A stretch of DNA of 64,000 nt from Sphingomonadaceae bacterium (lineage in GTDB: Bacteria; Pseudomonadota; Alphaproteobacteria; Sphingomonadales; Sphingomonadaceae). The DNA lies in contig JANWWL010000007.1 in the NCBI GenBank assembly GCA_025056155.1, positions 62,001 to 126,000 of the forward strand, given 5' to 3'. Positions within the stretch are counted from its first letter, which is position 1, and each line of letters starts with the position of its first letter. The position numbers were made by a program, and so were the translations under genes. The notes beneath the pieces are model-generated. The model searched no databases and had not been told where the DNA came from. It saw nothing but the letters and a program-made list of their open reading frames with translations. This document shows positions 33,385 through 41,337 of this stretch, piece by piece.

Positions 33385-33735
33385 TCAGGCCTGTGCGATG
33401 TCCTCGATTGTCCGCCGGAAGGCCTGCTCGGTCTCGCCGCGCGCGGCATCCGCGGCGTCCTTCCGTGCGAGATAGTAGAGCCGCGCCAGAAACGCCTGGC
33501 GCCACGCCTCGCGGCGGGCCAGGGTCTCGGGCGACGGCTCGTGCGCTTCGATCGCCGCGGTGGCGTCGATGCCGTGGGCGGCCAGCACCCCCTCCAGCGT
33601 GTCCATCCGCTCGCGCATCACCGAAAGTTCCGCGGCCAGCACCAGGATCATGCTCATGGCCTGGTCCAGGCCCTGGGCCGCGTAGAATTGCGGGCGCCGA
33701 CCCCGGGCGTCGCGCGGCAGCCGGGCTGCGGTCAT
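33385..33735 (-). CDS. Small helical partner protein 3, paired with methyltransferase
   Basis: A 116-residue protein homologous to those at 13976 and 20474: RRPQFYAAQGLDQAM, then LAAELSVMRERMDTLEGVLAAHGID, then charged helices (ETLARREAWRQAFLARLYYLA). The start ATG overlaps the methyltransferase 3 stop (ATGA). The track ORF covers a longer shadow frame, and only this segment is likely real. Function unknown; pairing with the same type of enzyme three times argues for a dedicated subunit. Confidence 0.76.
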   Translation of the reverse strand: MTAARLPRDARGRRPQFYAAQGLDQAMSMILVLAAELSVMRERMDTLEGVLAAHGIDATAAIEAHEPSPETLARREAWRQAFLARLYYLARKDAADAARGETEQAFRRTIEDIAQA

Positions 33736-34922
33736 TCGGGTTTCCTTCCCACCAGGATCTCCCAGCCGCCGCCGGGGGCGAACTCGCCCGCCACGAACTC
33801 GCGCTCGGCCCCTCCGGCCGCGCCGGCCGCCTCCAGGATCGCCATGGGGGCCGTGTCGAAGCGGACGTCGACGAACCCGGCCGCCCGGGCCAGGGCCGGC
33901 TGATCCACGTCGCGCATGGCCCCCCAGAAGGGCTCGTTGTTGTACCAGGTCTCGTTGTCGAGGATGAACTGGGCGAAGGGATCCATCAGGTCGAAGGGCG
34001 GCAGGTCGGCGTGGATCATCAGGCCCCCGGGCTTCAGGATGCGGAAGCATTCGTGGAAGATCCGGGGCATGGCCTTCCCGCTCGTCTCGTGCAGCAGGAT
34101 GTGGCTCACCACCAAGTCGAAATGATCGTCGGGAAAGCCGGTCGCTTCGGCGTTGCGCTGGCGGAACGCCACCTCGAGGCCCAGGCCCGCCGCCCGCGCA
34201 TGGGCATAGCGCAGCTGCGGCGCGGCCACGTCGATGCCCGTCACCTCCGCCTCGGGGAAGCCTTCCTTGTAGGGTAGGGTGGAGTGGCCCACGGTGCAGC
34301 CCAGGTCCAGGATGCGCTGCGGCCGGAAATCGGGCAGGTGCCGCTTGAGCCAGTTCACCACCGAGCGGCCCATGTCGTCGTTGAAGGGCCCCATGAACCC
34401 CATGGCGTAGAGGAACACGCCGCGGTCGTAGAGCGCGCCGGCGGCCACGTCGTCGGGGCCCGCCTCGGCGGCGTAGCCGCCCGGCATGCAGTGGATGTCG
34501 ATGGCGGTCACGTAGCGGGGCACGTCGAAGCCGGCGGCGATCTCGAGCGGGGCGGTGGCTCGGGCCGAGAGTTGCGCCGCGCGGGCATTGAGCGCGCTCC
34601 ACTGTCGCTCGATCGAATCGAGCACGCTTTCCCACAGCAATTCCTGGGCGATGCGGTTCGTGGCGGCGTAGTGCTGGAAGTAGGGATCCTCAACCATGCC
34701 GCGGCGGATGTCGTGTCGGTCGGCCGGGGGCCGGCCGTGGGCGCGCGCGAACGCCGGGCCGACCCGGCCCTGGAATACGGGGCCCAGGCCGGGCAGCAGG
34801 CCCTGCTGCACGAACCCCTTGAGCGATCTGGCGAACTCCTGGCGCGCCCGCTCGTCGTGCGTGGGCTTGGGCAGCACCGGGTGTTCGGCTTGCCGGACGA
34901 TGCCGAGGGTTCCTGCCGTCAT
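33732..34922 (-). CDS. SAM-dependent methyltransferase 3 with N-terminal extension (paralogue set)
   Basis: A 396-residue protein. N-terminal extension with YVTAIDIHCMPGGYAAE and AAGALYDRGVFLYAMGFMGPFND, then the class I methyltransferase core (ILDLGCTVGHSTLPYKE, TGIDVAAPQLRYA, FDLVVSHILLHET, LKPGGLMIHAD) and NETWYNNEPFW. It is the closest relative of methyltransferase 2 in the window. The start overlaps the deacetylase stop (ATGA) and the end overlaps small partner 3 (ATGA), so three genes are translationally coupled. Target unknown. Confidence 0.87.
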   Translation of the reverse strand: MTAGTLGIVRQAEHPVLPKPTHDERARQEFARSLKGFVQQGLLPGLGPVFQGRVGPAFARAHGRPPADRHDIRRGMVEDPYFQHYAATNRIAQELLWESVLDSIERQWSALNARAAQLSARATAPLEIAAGFDVPRYVTAIDIHCMPGGYAAEAGPDDVAAGALYDRGVFLYAMGFMGPFNDDMGRSVVNWLKRHLPDFRPQRILDLGCTVGHSTLPYKEGFPEAEVTGIDVAAPQLRYAHARAAGLGLEVAFRQRNAEATGFPDDHFDLVVSHILLHETSGKAMPRIFHECFRILKPGGLMIHADLPPFDLMDPFAQFILDNETWYNNEPFWGAMRDVDQPALARAAGFVDVRFDTAPMAILEAAGAAGGAEREFVAGEFAPGGGWEILVGRKPE

Positions 34923-35866
34923 GCCGCCTCCTTCCGCTCCGGAGCCGCCTGCCGCAGGGCCGCGCGGTGGGCGGCGGCCTCGTCCGACTCCATGTACCAG
35001 CGCGCCAGTTCCTCGCGCGTGGGCCACCACACGCCGGGCAGGGATTTCGCAAAGGCCAGGAATTCCCGCAAGGCCTGGATGCGGTAGGCCCGACCCGAGA
35101 CATGAGGATGCAACCCCACGTTCATGATCCGGGCGTGCACGGCCCCTTCGGCGTACAGGGCCTCGAGTTCGCCCAGCAGGATGTCGCGCATTTCGGCAGG
35201 CCCATGACCGCGCCGGACGACCAGGGTGAAGTCGTTGATCTCGTTGGAGTAGGGGACGATGCACAGCGGCCCGGCCGGCGTGTCGAGGGGCCAGGGCTGG
35301 TCGTCGTTCATGAGGTCGCACCAGAAGCGCACGCCCGCTTCGGCCAGGATCCGCCCCGTCTCGAGCGTGCTCCGAAGCGACGACGACAGCCAGCCCGCCG
35401 CCGGCCGCCCGACGTGGCGCTCGTAGGTGGCGAGCGTTGCGCGAATGACGGCCCGTTCGCGCTCGGGCTCGCCATGGAAGTCGGTGAGGAGTTCGCCCTG
35501 CTCGCGGTTGTGGGCCAGGATCTCCCAGCCGCGGGCGAGGGCCGCCTGCGTCATCTGCGGCCGATGCTCGAACGTGGCGGCGTTGGCCGTGCAGCTGGCC
35601 CTCACGCCCATCTCGTCGAACAGCCGGAATAGGCGCCACACCCCCACCCGCTGGCCGTATTCGCGCCAGGTGTAGTTGGGGTAATCGGGCACGCGCCCCG
35701 GCAAGGGGTCGGGCAGGATGGGCGGGCCGCCGGCGTAGTAGGGCCGGTCGGTGTCCTTCACGAGATCCCAGGTCTCGAGGTTGAGCGTGAGGATGAGGGC
35801 CACCCGCGCCCCGCCCGGCCATTGCAGCCGCGGCCGATCCGGCAGGGGCACATAGGGCCACGACAT
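34919..35866 (-). CDS. Polysaccharide deacetylase family protein, allantoinase (PuuE)-like branch
   Basis: A 315-residue NodB-type barrel. Its features fit the PuuE-like branch, which acts on small ureides or amides, rather than chitin enzymes: VALILTLNLETWD, the YTWREYGQRVGVWRLF segment, GWEILAHNREQG, WLSSSLRSTLETGRILAEAGVRFWCDLMNDDQP and a late NVGLHPHVSG. No signal peptide. The ATG overlaps the upstream racemase-like stop by one base. Likely a cytoplasmic metal-dependent amidohydrolase of the island. Confidence 0.83.
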   Translation of the reverse strand: MSWPYVPLPDRPRLQWPGGARVALILTLNLETWDLVKDTDRPYYAGGPPILPDPLPGRVPDYPNYTWREYGQRVGVWRLFRLFDEMGVRASCTANAATFEHRPQMTQAALARGWEILAHNREQGELLTDFHGEPERERAVIRATLATYERHVGRPAAGWLSSSLRSTLETGRILAEAGVRFWCDLMNDDQPWPLDTPAGPLCIVPYSNEINDFTLVVRRGHGPAEMRDILLGELEALYAEGAVHARIMNVGLHPHVSGRAYRIQALREFLAFAKSLPGVWWPTREELARWYMESDEAAAHRAALRQAAPERKEAA

Positions 35867-36654
35867 CAGAATTCAGCCAGCAGGCGCCCGAAGCCGCGCA
35901 TCCGGTCAGGGATGCCGTTCGAGCGCAGCGCCCACCAGTAGGTGGCGGTGTTGATGGCGATCACGGGTTTCTCGAGCCAGAACTCGGCGATCGCCGCCAC
36001 GCGGGCGAACGCCAGGTTGGTGCCGCACTGCACGATGGCGTCCACGTCGGGCCCGTTCACGCGTTCCACCGCGCGCTTGAGGTCCGCCTCGGACACGTGC
36101 GCGATCAGGCGCGGGGAAGCGCACTTGAGCCCCTCGACGGCGACCACGTCGTAGCCGCAATCCTCGAAGAAGCGGCGCACCTGGGCATCGCCCACGGGCA
36201 TGTACGGGGTGATGACCGCGATCCGCCGGATGCCGCCATAGGCCTTGAGCGCTTCGTGGACGGCCTGGCTGCCCATCACCACCGCCCGGCCCGTGCGCTC
36301 CCGCAGCGCGCGGTGCATGCGCTCAGCCCCTTCCGCCCCGTCCCAGAAGGTCTCGGCCGACATGCCCATGATGAGGTCGTCGGGCGCCATCGACATGGCC
36401 TGGGCCACGGCCTCGAGCGTGGCGCGGCGGATGTTGTTCAGCATCACCATGAAGCTGTCGTCGTCGGTCACGCGCGTGTCCGGGATGGTGATGCGCGCGA
36501 TGTGGTTGGTGACCCCGTGGGGCCGCATCGCGTCGTATTCCGGTTGCACGCTGGTGTTGGTGGACGGCACGACCACGGCGAACAGCCGGCGCCAGCCCAG
36601 CGAATCGCGCGTGGTGGCCGCCACCGCCGGCCGGTCGAGCGTGTCGATCGCCAT
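35866..36654 (-). CDS. Maleate isomerase/arylmalonate decarboxylase-like protein, single active-site Cys
   Basis: A 262-residue Asp/Glu racemase-superfamily protein. VVVPSTNTSVQPEYD is the maleate-isomerase/AMDase type opening, and IAVITPYMPVGDAQVRRFFED fits the second domain. The first catalytic position reads LIMGMSAETFWDG, without Cys, while the second, AIVQCGTNLAF, keeps it. One Cys only is the situation in arylmalonate decarboxylase, so a decarboxylase is a fair guess. A GGAGGTGAAGG sequence precedes the ATG. It heads the five-gene minus-strand operon and is divergent from the flavin monooxygenase. Confidence 0.8.
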   Translation of the reverse strand: MAIDTLDRPAVAATTRDSLGWRRLFAVVVPSTNTSVQPEYDAMRPHGVTNHIARITIPDTRVTDDDSFMVMLNNIRRATLEAVAQAMSMAPDDLIMGMSAETFWDGAEGAERMHRALRERTGRAVVMGSQAVHEALKAYGGIRRIAVITPYMPVGDAQVRRFFEDCGYDVVAVEGLKCASPRLIAHVSEADLKRAVERVNGPDVDAIVQCGTNLAFARVAAIAEFWLEKPVIAINTATYWWALRSNGIPDRMRGFGRLLAEF

Positions 36655-36731
36655 CCTTCACCTCCGCGCCACTGCCCTGGATGGTCCTAGCGCGCTCGGC
36701 CTGTCACCTGCCGGAGGTCTGGCCGTGGCTC

Positions 36732-36744
36732 TCCGCTGGGTGGA
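36732..36744. promoter_or_regulatory. Inverted-repeat regulatory motif, site 6
   Basis: TCCGCTGGGTGGA, inside CTCTCCGCTGGGTGGACAG, lies in the 166-bp gap between the divergent racemase-like operon and the flavin monooxygenase. It is nearly identical to site 1 over 15 bp. Confidence 0.6.
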
Positions 36745-36820
36745 CAGTCGCCACCCCTCATCCCCGCAGGACCCGCGCCTGGGCCACCGGCGGCGCGGAC
36801 GGGCACGGGCGAGCGGGCGG

Positions 36821-38056
36821 ATGGCAGCGCAAGGAAAGGCGGCAAACGGGGGGTCCTTCCGCCGGGCGGTCCCGGGGGGCGACGTCGAGGTGCTGGTGGC
36901 GGGCGCCGGGCCCGTGGGCGCCGTGGCCGCCACGGCCCTGGCCCAGGCGGGGGTGGACGTGCTCTTGGTCGAGGCGGCTGCCGCGTGCCCCGAGGACCTT
37001 CGCGCCAGCACCTTCCATCCGCCCACCCTCGAGATGCTGGACAGGCTCGGCCTTCTGGCCCCGCTGGTCGCCCAGGGCCTCAAGGCCCCCGTCTATCAGT
37101 ACCGCGTCCGCTCGACGGGCGAAGTGCTGGCCTTCGACCTGGGGGAACTTGCGGACCTGACCCCCTTTCCCTTCCGCCTGCAGTGCGAACAGTGGAAGCT
37201 GTCGCGGCTTGCCACCGAGCGGCTGGGCGAGCGCGTGCGCTTCCAGCGCCGGGTGGTGCACTTCGCGCAGGACCGCGACGGTGTCACCGTGCACCTCGAG
37301 GCGCCGACCGCGATCGAGGAGGTGCGCGCTCGGTACCTGGTGGCGGCCGACGGGGCGAACAGCCTGATCCGCAAGTGGCTGGGCGTGGCGTTCGAGGGCT
37401 TCACCTATCCCGAGAAGTTCCTGACCCTGTCCACCGACTGCCCGCTGGAAGCGCATTTCCACGACCTGGCCTACGTGAACTACGTGTCGGATCCCGAATG
37501 GTGGCACGTGATGCTGCGCACGCCGTCGTTGTGGCGGGTGCTGGTGACCGCGCCCAACGACACGCCCGACGAGGTCCTCCTGTCGGATGCGACCACCGCC
37601 ACCGTGTTCCGGCGTCTCATCGGCGATCCGTCGGTGGTGACACGGCATCGCACCATCTACCGCGTGCACCAGCGCGTGGCCGCCCGCTTCGATCACGGGC
37701 GCGTGCATCTGGTGGGCGATGCCGCCCACCTCAACAATCCGCTGGGCGGCCTGGGGATGAACTCGGGCATCCACGACGCCATGAACCTGGCGGACAAGCT
37801 CGTGCGGGTGCTGCGCGACGGCGCCGACCCCGACGAACTTCTGCCCCGCTTCGGCCGGCAGCGCCGCGCCGTGACGCTGAGCTTCATCCAGGAGCAGACG
37901 CAGCGCAACAAGGCGATGATGGAAGCGAGCGAGGCGGCCCGCCGCCCGGTGTTCGCCGAACTGGCGCGTGTCGTGAAGGATCGCGACCGCCGCCGCGCGT
38001 GGATGCGCCGGCAGGCGATGTTCACGAGCCTCGAGGAGGCCGCGGCCGTCCCCTGA
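36821..38056 (+). CDS. FAD-dependent monooxygenase, PHBH-fold
   Basis: A 411-residue flavin hydroxylase. FAD motifs are VEVLVAGAGPVGAVAATALAQAG, YLVAADGANSLIRKWLG and GRVHLVGDAAHLNNPLGGLGMNSGIHDAMNLA. It fits the PheA/TfdB/UbiH-like group A enzymes that hydroxylate phenolic substrates with NAD(P)H. The ATG at 36821 is the first in-frame Met after the regulatory site; the track start would cross the divergent operon. It is the last plus-strand gene of the island. No partner reductase gene is needed for this class. Confidence 0.87.
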   Translation: MAAQGKAANGGSFRRAVPGGDVEVLVAGAGPVGAVAATALAQAGVDVLLVEAAAACPEDLRASTFHPPTLEMLDRLGLLAPLVAQGLKAPVYQYRVRSTGEVLAFDLGELADLTPFPFRLQCEQWKLSRLATERLGERVRFQRRVVHFAQDRDGVTVHLEAPTAIEEVRARYLVAADGANSLIRKWLGVAFEGFTYPEKFLTLSTDCPLEAHFHDLAYVNYVSDPEWWHVMLRTPSLWRVLVTAPNDTPDEVLLSDATTATVFRRLIGDPSVVTRHRTIYRVHQRVAARFDHGRVHLVGDAAHLNNPLGGLGMNSGIHDAMNLADKLVRVLRDGADPDELLPRFGRQRRAVTLSFIQEQTQRNKAMMEASEAARRPVFAELARVVKDRDRRRAWMRRQAMFTSLEEAAAVP

Positions 38057-38191
38057 ACTGGGGGCCTCGCCGGCTGGACGTAGCACCGCCGGAGCGCGGC
38101 ACCCGCTCGCCCCTGGGGCGTCCCGACGGCCCGCGGCCCGGGCGACTGGCCCCTTGCGGACTGCCACCCGTCGCGCGGCCGGGCGCGCGCG

Positions 38192-38518
38192 TCAGGCCGC
38201 GGCGGGGGCCTTTTCCTCGAGGACGGCGGTGAAGCCCTCGAACTCGGGGTGGCCGAGGTAGAGGCCCCTCACCGCCCCCGCCTGGGCGTGGGCGGCCCGG
38301 AACTGCTCGGACCGCGTCCAGGCGAGAAAATGCTCCTCGCTCTCCCACAGCGTGTGCGAGGCGTAGAGGCGATGGTCCTCGCGTTCGGGCCCTCTCAGTA
38401 GGTGAAAGCCTCGGAAGCCCGGCACTTCGGCCAGCCGGCTCTCGCGGTTGCGCCAGACCGTCTCGAACTCGGCCTCCCGGCCCTTGACGATGCGGAAGCG
38501 GTTCATGGCCACGAACAT
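38192..38518 (-). CDS. Heme-degrading monooxygenase-like protein (HmoA/HmuQ-type ABM fold)
   Basis: A 108-residue dimeric alpha-beta barrel protein. FVAMNRFRIVKGREAEFETVW, EVPGFRGFHLLRGPE, YASHTLWESEEHFLAWTRSEQFRAAH and GHPEFEGF match the IsdG/HmoA-like family, including the conserved Trp and His. Members open the heme ring to free iron. GGAGGAGG precedes the ATG. It lies 19 bp downstream of the PCuAC-like gene on the same strand. No heme transporter is adjacent in the window. Confidence 0.87.
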   Translation of the reverse strand: MFVAMNRFRIVKGREAEFETVWRNRESRLAEVPGFRGFHLLRGPEREDHRLYASHTLWESEEHFLAWTRSEQFRAAHAQAGAVRGLYLGHPEFEGFTAVLEEKAPAAA

Positions 38519-38537
38519 GTCGGTCCTCCTCCTGGAC

Positions 38538-38942
38538 TCAGCGTCGGGGGGCGCGCACCACGGCCGTCAGCCGCCCGGCCTCGACGAAATCGAGCGACAG
38601 CCGCACGGTCCGGCCGGGTGCGAGCGGTTGGGCGAGGCCTTCGAGCCGCAAGTGGGGCCCACCGGCCACCAGCTCAAGGTCGGACCGGGCGGGAATGGGC
38701 AGATCGGGCCGGGGCCGGCCATCGGGCCCCACGATCACGACGGCGCGGGCCGCGTCGGTGCTGGCGGCGCGCAGCACGTCGGCCGCCCGGCCGGCGTGGA
38801 TTTCGAATACGGCGATGGCCGCATCGGGCCGGTCGGCCGGGAGCAGCCGGCCCGGATAGACGTGGAGCCTGCCGGTGCCGTGGGCATGGGCCGGCGTCGC
38901 CATCACCGCAAGCGGGATGGCGGCCAGAAGCCCACGACGCAT
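38538..38942 (-). CDS. PCu(A)C-like periplasmic protein with degenerate copper site
   Basis: A protein of about 134 residues with a signal peptide (RRGLLAAIPLAVMATPAHA). The C-terminal half, GGPHLRLEGLAQPLAPGRTVRLSLDFVEAGRLTAVV, fits the PCu(A)C copper-chaperone fold. The classic H-x10-M-x21-H-x-M ligand set is not present: the mature part has no methionine. Copper transfer to cytochrome oxidase is therefore doubtful. The track start at 38972 adds ten residues; both starts give a plausible leader. Confidence 0.68.
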   Translation of the reverse strand: MRRGLLAAIPLAVMATPAHAHGTGRLHVYPGRLLPADRPDAAIAVFEIHAGRAADVLRAASTDAARAVVIVGPDGRPRPDLPIPARSDLELVAGGPHLRLEGLAQPLAPGRTVRLSLDFVEAGRLTAVVRAPRR

Positions 38943-39034
38943 GACCAGGGGCCCGATCAAGCTGCGACTCATTCGCGTGTGCAGTCTCTAGCCGACCCGC
39001 TCCCACCCGACAACTCGTCGGCCGGATGGGCACT

Positions 39035-40276
39035 TCAGGGCCCGGGCACAAGCTCGAGCGCAAGCACCGTGGCGTGCGGGTCGCGCCCCTCCCAGGGCAC
39101 CGCAATCCACACCTCGCCGGGCCCGTCCACACCCAGGATCCGGTCCACCACGGGCCGGCGCACCTCGAACGAAAGCGCCTGCCCCGTCGGCAGGTGGCGC
39201 ACGGCGCGCAGTCGCGCCACGGGCACCCCGCGCACGGGCACCAGGTCCACGGGCTGCATGGTGAGGAACAGGAACAGGGTCTCGCCGCGGCGCGTGCTGG
39301 GGCCACGGAACTGCCAGGCGGCAAGTCCCGGTCGCGTGCCGAACAGGGCTTCGCCATGCGCGTGGACCCAAGCGCCCATCGCCTCCAGCCGCGCGCGTTG
39401 TGGCGGCGGGATCTCCCCCGCCCCGTCGGGGCTGACGTTCAGAAGGAGGTTGCCGCCGGATCCCGCCGTCTCGGCCAAAAGGTGCACGAGGTGGGTGGCC
39501 GACTTGTAGTCCTGGTCGTGCGGGTTGAACCCCCAGGAGCGGTTCATGGTAAGGCAGACCTCCCACGGACCGTCGGGCGGCTCGGGCGGAATGAACTGTT
39601 CCGGGGTGGCGAAGTCACCCTGGCCAGGCAGGCGGTCGTTGAGGAGGATCCCGGGGTGAAGGCTGCGGATGCGCCGCGCGAGGTCGGCGGCACGCCACTG
39701 CTCAGCCGTGCGTTCCCAGCCGCCGTCGAACCACAACAGGTCGGGCCGGTAGCGGTCGACGAGCTCGACGACCTGCCGTTCGAGGTAGGTGAGGTAGCGT
39801 GCCCAAACGTCCCCGCCAGGCCACGGATAGGCCCCGAAGCGATAGGGCCTGAGCGAATCGGTGAACGCCGGGTAATCGGGATGCCGCCAGTCGGGCAGCG
39901 AATAGTAGAGGCCGACCTTGAGCCCGCGGGCCCGGCAGGCCGCCACGAAGGCGCCCACCACGTCGGGCCCGTTCGGACCCACGCCCGCCCCCCCGGCGGC
40001 ACTTGGCCACAGCGCGTAGCCGTCGTGGTGGCGCGCCGTGAGCACGGCATAGCGCATCCCCGCGCGCACCGCTGCCTCCACCCAGCGGGCGGGCGCTTCC
40101 GGATCGGGACGCCAGCGGTCGGCCGCCGCGTGATAGGCCTCGGCCGGCACCGACTGGGTGAGGCCGAGATCGGGAAGGCCGCCGACGAGCGGCCAGCTCG
40201 CCTCGAGCCCCATCGCCGCCCACGGGCCCCAATGGACGAACAGGCCGAAGCGGGCGTCTTCAAACCGGCCCGACAT
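39035..40276 (-). CDS. Alpha-L-fucosidase-like glycoside hydrolase, GH29
   Basis: A 413-residue protein with a GH29 pattern: FGLFVHWGPWAAMG near the start, YAVLTARHHDGYALWPS, a KVGLYYSLPDW strand, the nucleophile region PDLLWFDGGWE, and GSGGNLLLNVSPDGAGEI. A beta-sandwich-like tail follows. No signal peptide, so it acts on internalised sugar. The ATG at 40276 starts just before the family domain; the track start is too long. A true fucosidase cannot be told from relatives by eye. It follows the Coq4-like gene by 17 bp. Confidence 0.87.
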   Translation of the reverse strand: MSGRFEDARFGLFVHWGPWAAMGLEASWPLVGGLPDLGLTQSVPAEAYHAAADRWRPDPEAPARWVEAAVRAGMRYAVLTARHHDGYALWPSAAGGAGVGPNGPDVVGAFVAACRARGLKVGLYYSLPDWRHPDYPAFTDSLRPYRFGAYPWPGGDVWARYLTYLERQVVELVDRYRPDLLWFDGGWERTAEQWRAADLARRIRSLHPGILLNDRLPGQGDFATPEQFIPPEPPDGPWEVCLTMNRSWGFNPHDQDYKSATHLVHLLAETAGSGGNLLLNVSPDGAGEIPPPQRARLEAMGAWVHAHGEALFGTRPGLAAWQFRGPSTRRGETLFLFLTMQPVDLVPVRGVPVARLRAVRHLPTGQALSFEVRRPVVDRILGVDGPGEVWIAVPWEGRDPHATVLALELVPGP

Positions 40277-40293
40277 CGCGCCGGCCGGCGGCC

Positions 40294-41253
40294 TCAGGCG
40301 GCCTGCGGGGCGGCCGCCGGGGTGGCGTCGAACAGGCCCGCCACGCGGCTCGTGAACAGGCGGACGCCAAGGTCGGCGCGCAGCTCCGCGATGGGACGCG
40401 CGAGAAGCGTGTGCCAAGGCAAGGCCAGCAACGGCGGCGTGGTGCGCCCGTGCCGCCAGCCTTCGAGCATCAGGGTGAGGAGGGGAAAGGCCAAGGGGGT
40501 CATGTGGACGGCCGCCAGAGCCGCCACCACGGCCAGGAACCGGGCAGCGTAGTTCTGGCCGAATTGCGCGAGCTGAAAGCCCGAGATCGCGATCTCGCCG
40601 GCCGGCGTGAAGCCGTAGCCCGCCACCAGGTGCCAGATGTCGTGCAGTTGGAGGATGCGGCGGTTCGTGCGATTCTGGGCGGGCCAGGGCCCGTCCAGGA
40701 CCACGGTGTCGGCATCGATCACCTCGAGGTCGTAGCCTTGGGCCGCCAGCATGCGGGCGAGCTCAGCGCCCAGGCTGCCCGCGGGCAAGCCGTCGAGGTC
40801 GGCGTTCCGCAAGCGCACTTCGGGCGTGGCGAGGAGTTGGGCCACCGACGGCACGCCGCCGAGCGCGGCCTCGCAGCGGGCGAGAAGCTCGGCGTCGTAA
40901 AGGGCCCCCAGCGCCACGACCGAGGTCGTGAAGGCCAGGGGATCCACCGGCCCGGCGGGGGGCCGGGCGACGAGGGCCCAGAAGCCGTCCCACAGGGCTT
41001 CGGGCACGGGCCGGGCGGCCGCGGAGCCGGTGGCCGTCCACGGCAGGCCCTCGAGAAGCGTGTCCCGCGCTTGGTCCGGAGAGCCATCGAGCACGGCGGC
41101 GGCCAAGGCGTCGAACACGGGGAAGGTGGAACCCGGGTCGACGAAGGCCGCGTGCGCCATCAGCGCTGCGGCCGCACGCGGGAGCGGCGAGTCGGGGGCC
41201 AACCGGCCCGTCTCGATTTCGGTGCGGAACGGGCGGCCGTCCTCGGGCGTCAT
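40294..41253 (-). CDS. Coq4-family protein
   Basis: A 319-residue protein with the Coq4 metal motif H-D-x2-H-x11-E in LHDIWHLVAGYGFTPAGEIAI, followed by the FQLAQ helix. Coq4 takes part in ubiquinone biosynthesis, proposed as a C1 decarboxylase/hydroxylase or scaffold. This protein is longer than typical Coq4 because of an N-terminal ~150 residues. GGGAGGGG precedes the ATG. It sits between tRNA-Glu and the fucosidase rather than with quinone genes, so a non-canonical role is possible. Confidence 0.78.
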   Translation of the reverse strand: MTPEDGRPFRTEIETGRLAPDSPLPRAAAALMAHAAFVDPGSTFPVFDALAAAVLDGSPDQARDTLLEGLPWTATGSAAARPVPEALWDGFWALVARPPAGPVDPLAFTTSVVALGALYDAELLARCEAALGGVPSVAQLLATPEVRLRNADLDGLPAGSLGAELARMLAAQGYDLEVIDADTVVLDGPWPAQNRTNRRILQLHDIWHLVAGYGFTPAGEIAISGFQLAQFGQNYAARFLAVVAALAAVHMTPLAFPLLTLMLEGWRHGRTTPPLLALPWHTLLARPIAELRADLGVRLFTSRVAGLFDATPAAAPQAA

Positions 41254-41337
41254 CGACCCCTCCCTCGTCGAGCGGTGGGCGGCACGCTGGTGCGCGAACG
41301 GCGGCGGCGCAAGGGCTTGGGCCGTCGCGGGTCGCGG

